This document shows positions 59,413-64,000 of a stretch of DNA of 64,000 bases, piece by piece (position 1 is the stretch's first letter; each line of letters opens with the position of its first letter). The position numbers and the translations under genes are program-made. The DNA is from Planotetraspora sp. A-T 1434 (lineage in GTDB: Bacteria > Actinomycetota > Actinomycetes > Streptosporangiales > Streptosporangiaceae), in NCBI RefSeq assembly GCF_025420585.1, contig NZ_JAOEGB010000005.1, forward strand, positions 124,001 through 188,000, given 5' to 3'. Under the pieces are notes generated by a model, which was not told where the DNA came from, searched no databases, and saw only the letters and a list, made by a program, of their open reading frames with translations.

Positions 59413-60510
59413 ATGTCCATCGAAGTCCTCGGCATGGTGGCCACCAACGACATCTCGGAGACCCACGGGCGCGTCGAGGGGTCGCCGGTGGACGCGGCCT
59501 ACCTGACACGGTTCGCGCGGGCGCACGAGGAGGCCGGGTTCGACCGGGTGCTCATCGGCTACGGCGCGACCGGCCCTGACGGGTTCGCCGTGGCCGCGTC
59601 CGTGCTGCACGCCACCGAGCGGCTCAAGGTCCTCATCGCCCACCGGCCCGGCTTCGTCCAGCCCACGCTGGTGGCCCGCAAGCTCGCGACGCTGGAGAAC
59701 CTGACCGGCGCGGGGCGGGTGGCGATCCACCACATCACCGGCGGCGACGAGCTCGACCAGAGACGCGACGGCGACTACCTCGACCACGACGACCGGTACA
59801 GCCGGACCGCGGAGTTCATGAGCGTGCTGCGCCGGGCGCTCACCTTCGAGCGGCCGTTCGACCACGAGGGCGCGTTCTACCGGTTCCAGGGCGCCTTCAG
59901 CTCGGTCAGGCCGTATGGCGAGGTGCCGCTGTACTTCGGCGGAGCGTCCCCGGCCGCCGTCCGGGTGGGGGCCGAGCACGCCGACGTCTACATGCTGTGG
60001 GGCGAGCCGCTCGCGCAGATCGCCGAGCGCATCGCGGCCGTCCGCGAGGAGGCGGCCCGGCACGGCCGGACGGTCAGGTTCAGCCTGTCCACCCGGCCCA
60101 TCGTGGCCCCCACCGAGAAGGAGGCGTGGGACCGGGCCGAGCGCATCCGCGCCTCAACCGCCGAACGGGTCGGCGCGGGAAAGTGGGGACAGGGGTTCGG
60201 CCGCGAGTCCACTTCGGTGGGGTCCGCGCGGCTCCAGGAGCAGGGCGCGCATGGCGACGTCCACGACGAGCGGCTGTGGTACGGCGTGACCAACCTGACC
60301 GGGCCGGGCGGCAACTCGACCGCCGTGGTGGGGACGCCCGAGCAGGTGGCCGAGGCCCTGCTCAAGTACTACGACCTGGGCGTCACCACCTTCCTCATCC
60401 GCGGGTTCGACCCCTTGGACGACGTCGTCGAGTGGGGCGGCGGGCTGGTGCCGCTGCTGCGCGCGGGAGCGGCCGAGCGGCGACGCGTCACCGTGGGCGC
60501 GGGAGCGTGA
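59413..60510 (+). CDS. LLM-class flavin monooxygenase (SsuD type), copy 2
   Basis: 365 residues, close relative of the preceding enzyme. Shared blocks: Phe-Ala-Arg-Ala-His-Glu-Glu-Ala-Gly-Phe-Asp-Arg-Val-Leu, His-Arg-Pro-Gly-Phe-Val-Gln-Pro-Thr, His-His-Ile-Thr-Gly-Gly, Tyr-Phe-Gly-Gly-Ala-Ser. AGGAG lies 7 bases before ATG 59413. Two related LLM enzymes side by side suggest successive oxygenations or two substrates. Its stop overlaps the molybdoenzyme GTG start. Confidence 0.9.
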   Translation: MSIEVLGMVATNDISETHGRVEGSPVDAAYLTRFARAHEEAGFDRVLIGYGATGPDGFAVAASVLHATERLKVLIAHRPGFVQPTLVARKLATLENLTGAGRVAIHHITGGDELDQRRDGDYLDHDDRYSRTAEFMSVLRRALTFERPFDHEGAFYRFQGAFSSVRPYGEVPLYFGGASPAAVRVGAEHADVYMLWGEPLAQIAERIAAVREEAARHGRTVRFSLSTRPIVAPTEKEAWDRAERIRASTAERVGAGKWGQGFGRESTSVGSARLQEQGAHGDVHDERLWYGVTNLTGPGGNSTAVVGTPEQVAEALLKYYDLGVTTFLIRGFDPLDDVVEWGGGLVPLLRAGAAERRRVTVGAGA

Positions 60511-62750
60511 CCCGCCCGACCCCCACTACGTCCCACTGGGGGGCGTTCGGCGTGCGGATGAACCGGGGGGAGGTCGAGGTGATTCCCCACCCGGCGGATC
60601 CCGCGCCGTCGCCGCTGCTCGGGAACGTGGCGAGCGCCCTGCGGCACCCGGCCCGCGTCGCCCGGCCGGCCGTACGGCGGAGCCGGCTGGAGCACGGGCC
60701 GGGGCCCCGCCCCCGGGCGGCCGATGAGGAGTTCGTCGAGGTCGGATGGGACGAGGCCCTCGACCTGGTGGCCGCCGAGCTCGACCGGGTCCGGAGCACG
60801 TCGGGCAACGAGGCGATCTTCGGGGGGTCGTACGGCTGGGCCAGCGCGGGGCGGTTCCACCACGCGCAGAGCCAGCTCCACCGGTTCCTCGGGCTCGCCG
60901 GGGGCTACACCTCGTCGCGCAACTCCTACAGCCTCGGCACGTCGCTGGTGCTCCTGCCCCACGTGGTGGGGGACTCCGAGCAGGTGGTGCGCCGAGCCTC
61001 CACCTGGCCCACCATCGCCGAGAACACCGAGCTGCTGGTGGCCTTCGGCGGCGTCCCCGAGAAGAACGTCTACGTCACCCCCGGCGGCGTGACCCGCCAC
61101 GTCACCCCCGGCCACCTGAAGTCGCTACGGGCCGACGTGGCGCTGATAAGTCCGCTCCGGACCGACTTCCCCCTCGACGCCCGCTGGTATCCCATCCGGC
61201 CCGGCACCGACGTCGCGCTGATGCTCGCCCTGGCCCACACCCTCGTCTCGGAGGGACTCCACGACCGCGGCTTCCTCGACCGTTACTGCGTAGGGTTCGC
61301 CCCGTTCGAGCGCTATCTCCTCACGGAGCCGAAAGACGCGGACTGGGCGGCGGGAATCTGCGGCATCCCCGCCGACGGGATCCGTGAGCTCGCCCGGCGC
61401 ATGGCGCGCTCCCGCACGCTGATCACCGTGACGTGGTCGCTGCAGCGCATCCGGTACGGAGAGCAGCCGGTGTGGGCCGCGATCGCCCTGGCCGCGCTGC
61501 TCGGCCAGATCGGCCTGCCGGGCGGCGGCTTCGGCCACGGCTACGGGTCGATGGGCGACGTGGGCGGTCACGGGCCGACGGGCAGGCTGCCCTACCTGCC
61601 ACAGGGGCGCGATCCCGTGTCCACGTTCATCCCGGTGGCCCGGATCGCCGACATGCTGCTGCATCCGGGGGAGGCCTACGACTACGACGGACAGACACTG
61701 AAATATCCGGATATTCGACTTGTCTACTGGGCGGGCGGGAACCCGTTCCACCACCATCAGGACCTCAACCGGCTGCGCCGGGCGTTCGCCAGGCCCGACA
61801 CGATCGTGGTGCACGAGCCGTACTGGACGGCCACCGCCCGGCACGCCGACATCGTGCTCCCGGCGACGAGCACGCTCGAACGCGACGACTTCGGCAGCGG
61901 CCGCCGGGACACCCACCTCATCGCCATGCGCCGGGCCGTCGAGCCGTACGGCGAGGCCCGCGACGACTACGATATCCTCGCCGGGCTCGCCGCGCGGCTC
62001 GGCGTCTACGATGAGTTCACCGAGGGCCGTACGGCACGGCAGTGGCTGGAGCATCTCTACACGGCCTGGCGCGAGACGGCCCCGTTCCCGGTGCCGCCGT
62101 TCGCGGAGTTCTGGGAGGCGGGCGAGCTTGAGCTGCCGCCCGGGCACGAGCGGGAGACCCTGTTCGAGCGCTTCCGGGCCGACCCGGAGGGCAGCCCGCT
62201 CCGGACGCCGAGCGGCCGCATCGAGATCACCTCGGCGACCGTGGCGGGATTCGGCTACGACGACTGCCCGGGCCACCCGGTGTGGCTGGACCCCGGCCCG
62301 GACCCTCATCCGCTGCTCCTGATCGCGAACCAGCCGTCGACCCGGCTGCACAGCCAGCTCGACCCCGGCGCGGTCAGCCAGGCGAGCAAGATCTCGGGAA
62401 GGGAGCCACTGCGCATGCACCCCTCTGACGCATCCGCCCGTGGCATCGCCGATGGCGACGTCGTCCGGGTGTTCAACGACAGGGGCGCCTGCCTCGCGGG
62501 AGCCGTACTGTCCGAAGACCTGCGCCCCGGCGTCGTCCAGCTCGCGACGGGCGCGTGGTACGACCCGCTGGGAGACCTGTGCGTGCACGGGAACCCCAAC
62601 GTCCTCACCGCCGACGTGCCGTCCTCACGGCTGTCCCAGGGATGCGCCGGGCAGCACGCGCGGGTCGACGTCGAACGGTTCGACGGAGACCCGCCGCCGG
62701 TCACCGTGCTCGCGCCGCCGCGCCTGCTCTCCCGGGAGGTCGCGTCATGA
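60507..62750 (+). CDS. molybdopterin-dependent S-/N-oxide reductase (BisC/TorA type)
   Basis: 747 residues from GTG 60507. DMSO-reductase-family fold: no N-terminal Cys motif for a [4Fe-4S] cluster, beginning Thr-Thr-Ser-His-Trp-Gly-Ala-Phe; the Gly-Gly-Ser-Tyr-Gly-Trp-Ala-Ser-Ala-Gly-Arg-Phe-His-His-Ala block; probable Mo-ligand Ser in Asn-Ser-Tyr-Ser-Leu-Gly-Thr near 146; Gly-Gly-Gly-Phe-Gly-His-Gly-Tyr; and C-terminal Asn-Gln-Pro-Ser-Thr-Arg-Leu-His-Ser-Gln. No Tat signal, so it acts in the cytoplasm, like BisC. It should reduce biotin, methionine or other S-oxides, or N-oxides. Coupled to LLM copy 2 (GTGA overlap) and the following dehydrogenase. Confidence 0.92.
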   Translation: MTRPTPTTSHWGAFGVRMNRGEVEVIPHPADPAPSPLLGNVASALRHPARVARPAVRRSRLEHGPGPRPRAADEEFVEVGWDEALDLVAAELDRVRSTSGNEAIFGGSYGWASAGRFHHAQSQLHRFLGLAGGYTSSRNSYSLGTSLVLLPHVVGDSEQVVRRASTWPTIAENTELLVAFGGVPEKNVYVTPGGVTRHVTPGHLKSLRADVALISPLRTDFPLDARWYPIRPGTDVALMLALAHTLVSEGLHDRGFLDRYCVGFAPFERYLLTEPKDADWAAGICGIPADGIRELARRMARSRTLITVTWSLQRIRYGEQPVWAAIALAALLGQIGLPGGGFGHGYGSMGDVGGHGPTGRLPYLPQGRDPVSTFIPVARIADMLLHPGEAYDYDGQTLKYPDIRLVYWAGGNPFHHHQDLNRLRRAFARPDTIVVHEPYWTATARHADIVLPATSTLERDDFGSGRRDTHLIAMRRAVEPYGEARDDYDILAGLAARLGVYDEFTEGRTARQWLEHLYTAWRETAPFPVPPFAEFWEAGELELPPGHERETLFERFRADPEGSPLRTPSGRIEITSATVAGFGYDDCPGHPVWLDPGPDPHPLLLIANQPSTRLHSQLDPGAVSQASKISGREPLRMHPSDASARGIADGDVVRVFNDRGACLAGAVLSEDLRPGVVQLATGAWYDPLGDLCVHGNPNVLTADVPSSRLSQGCAGQHARVDVERFDGDPPPVTVLAPPRLLSREVAS

Positions 62751-63895
62751 CGGTGAGAGCGGGCGAGTTCGCCCGGGCGCTGGCCGGGATCGCGGAGCGG
62801 GCGGAGCGGCACGACCGGGAGGCGAGCTTCCCGCACGAGGCGTTCGACGACCTGCACCGCGCCGGAGTGCTCACGCTGACGCTCCCGAAGGAGCTCGACG
62901 GGGGAGGGGCGGGGCTCGCGGAGACCGCCGCGGTCCTGGGCGAGGTGGGCAAGGCCGACCCGTCGGTGGGCCTGGTCACCGCCCAGCATCTGATGGCGCA
63001 CGCCGCGCTCGCCCGTCCGGACAACCCGTGGCCCGCCTCCGTGCGGGAGCGCGTGCAGCGATCGAACCGCGACGGCGTGGCGCTGATCAACGCCCTCCGG
63101 GTCGAGCCCGACCTCGGCACGCCCGCCCGGGGCGGCCTGCCCGCGACGGTCGCCGCCCGGTCGGCGGACGGCTGGCGCGTCACCGGCCACAAGATATATT
63201 CGACCGGGATCCCCGCCCTGCGCTGGCTCTCGGTATGGGCGCGCACGGACGACGAGAACCCCCTCGTCGGGGCGTTCCTGGTGGAGGCCGGCACGCCTGG
63301 TTACCGTGTCGAGGAGACCTGGGACCACCTCGGCATGCGGGCCACCCGCAGCGACGACGTCATCTTCACGGGCGCGTGGATCCCGGCCGGCCACGCCGTG
63401 GACGTGAACCCGCCCGGCGCACCGCCAGCCGGGCGCGGCCTGCCGTTCCTGGCGTGGAACAACGTGCTGCTCAGCGCCGTCTACGACGGCGTGGCCAGGG
63501 CGGCCCGCGACTGGCTGGTCCGCTACTTGAACGAGCGGGTCCCGGCCAACCTCGGCAGACCGCTGGCCTCGCTGCCCCGCTTTCAGGCGGCGGTGGGCGA
63601 GATCGAGGCGCTGCTGCTGACCAACTCCCGCCTGCTCTCCGCGACGGCAGCCGCCGTCGACTCGGGGGAGCCGGTGCCCGACTCGGGGCTCGTCAAGTAC
63701 ACCGTGACCGGCAACGCGATCAGGGCCGTCGAGATCGGCATCGCGCTGATCGGCAACCCCGGCCTGCACCGGGGGAACCCGATCGAACGGCACTACCGCG
63801 ACGTGCTGTGCAGCCGCATCCACACCCCTCAGGACGACACCATCCTCACCGGCGCGGGAGCGCACGCGCTCTCCGAAGGGAGCATCCCCACATGA
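62747..63895 (+). CDS. acyl-CoA dehydrogenase-fold flavoprotein (DszC/monooxygenase-like)
   Basis: 382 residues. N-terminal helices with Phe-Pro-His-Glu-Ala-Phe-Asp-Asp-Leu, mid-domain Thr-Gly-His-Lys-Ile-Tyr-Ser-Thr-Gly and Asp-His-Leu-Gly-Met-Arg-Ala-Thr-Arg-Ser-Asp-Asp-Val. Typical acyl-CoA dehydrogenase base (Glu near residue 370) is not seen; the C-terminus has Asp-Asp-Thr instead. This resembles DszC/SfnC-type sulfide or sulfone monooxygenases and related dehydrogenases. ATG overlaps the molybdoenzyme stop (ATGA) and its own stop overlaps the next small frame. Role in sulfur oxidation is inferred from neighbours. Confidence 0.82.
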   Translation: MTVRAGEFARALAGIAERAERHDREASFPHEAFDDLHRAGVLTLTLPKELDGGGAGLAETAAVLGEVGKADPSVGLVTAQHLMAHAALARPDNPWPASVRERVQRSNRDGVALINALRVEPDLGTPARGGLPATVAARSADGWRVTGHKIYSTGIPALRWLSVWARTDDENPLVGAFLVEAGTPGYRVEETWDHLGMRATRSDDVIFTGAWIPAGHAVDVNPPGAPPAGRGLPFLAWNNVLLSAVYDGVARAARDWLVRYLNERVPANLGRPLASLPRFQAAVGEIEALLLTNSRLLSATAAAVDSGEPVPDSGLVKYTVTGNAIRAVEIGIALIGNPGLHRGNPIERHYRDVLCSRIHTPQDDTILTGAGAHALSEGSIPT

Positions 63896-63975
63896 CTCCT
63901 CACCACTGGCCCTCTCACCACCGGCAGGGGACTGGCCCGCGCGAGAGCCGTACGACGGGGGAGGCCCGCGCATGA
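63892..63975 (+). CDS. possible 27-residue peptide coupled at both ends
   Basis: ATG 63892 overlaps the preceding stop (ATGA) and its own TGA (63973-63975) overlaps the ATG of the following gene (63972). The peptide is polar, starting Met-Thr-Pro-His-His-Trp-Pro-Ser-His-His-Arg-Gln and rich in His and Arg. It may be a real small protein or only a ribosome bridge keeping translation coupled through the gap. Confidence 0.45.
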   Translation: MTPHHWPSHHRQGTGPRESRTTGEARA

Positions 63976-64000
63976 GCGTCGACGCGGTCGAGAACGGCCT
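63972..64000 (+). CDS. start of next operon gene, cut by window edge
   Basis: ATG 63972 opens a frame (Met-Ser-Val-Asp-Ala-Val-Glu-Asn-Gly) that runs off the window; it follows GGGGGAGG and overlaps the previous stop. Too short to identify, but it shows that the operon continues. Confidence 0.6.

Overview
The window is high-GC DNA (about 70% G+C, strong third-position GC bias, many GTG starts) from a filamentous or spore-forming actinomycete. The gene set fits the Streptosporangiales/Streptosporangiaceae type: a GarA-FtsR-bifunctional nuclease-MerR block, a WS/DGAT acyltransferase, an HrdB-type sigma factor, an unlinked fused TrpEG, futalosine-independent men genes, DUF5999 and DUF475. The family placement is inference from gene content. 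No IS element, prophage, CRISPR array, rRNA or tRNA was seen. The window looks like ordinary chromosome with an accessory right end.

Layout. 0-9 kb: end of a beta-sandwich protein, a WS/DGAT acyltransferase, a membrane Ser/Thr kinase, a TetR regulator, a DUF3311/SSS permease pair and a CocE-type hydrolase. 9-15.2 kb: fused anthranilate synthase TrpEG behind a trp attenuator with a Trp-Trp leader peptide, an amidohydrolase, a two-gene ABC exporter and a ThyX-like protein. 15.4-18.7 kb: polar amino-acid ABC importer (permease, ATPase, lipoprotein) plus a GNAT acetyltransferase. 18.8-26 kb: MerR/Old Yellow Enzyme pair, MoaD-like/BNR-repeat pair, flavohemoglobin, a class-I glutamine amidotransferase-like protein with Ser in the nucleophile position, an acyl-CoA dehydrogenase and a methyltransferase.

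26.2-38.5 kb: a NarL-type two-component system, a CDP-alcohol phosphatidyltransferase, a fused mannose-1-phosphate guanylyltransferase/degenerate phosphomannomutase, an SDR protein with TetR-type operator sites, the GarA-FtsR-BFN-MerR block, then a tandem glycine riboswitch and gcvP. 38.6-51.4 kb: small hypothetical proteins, a TetR regulator, DUF475 membrane protein, HrdB-like sigma factor, a menaquinone cluster (menE, menB, menD), DedA and a GntR regulator. 51.5-64 kb: remnant of a sugar-binding lipoprotein, an IclR regulator, and a tightly coupled operon running off the right edge: an oligopeptide-type ABC importer (5 genes), two tandem SsuD-like flavin monooxygenases, a BisC/TorA-type molybdoenzyme without an Fe-S site and a DszC-like acyl-CoA dehydrogenase homologue. 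I read this last operon as a candidate pathway for importing and desulfurising an oxidised organosulfur compound.

Across the window runs a previously unfamiliar (to me) intergenic repeat: boxes reading GTGATCATGCAC spaced 52-53 bp apart, at four gene-end loci (three of them between converging genes) plus one solo copy. The window is also rich in short tandem repeats of 12, 16, 22 and 27 bp in gene-flanking DNA.
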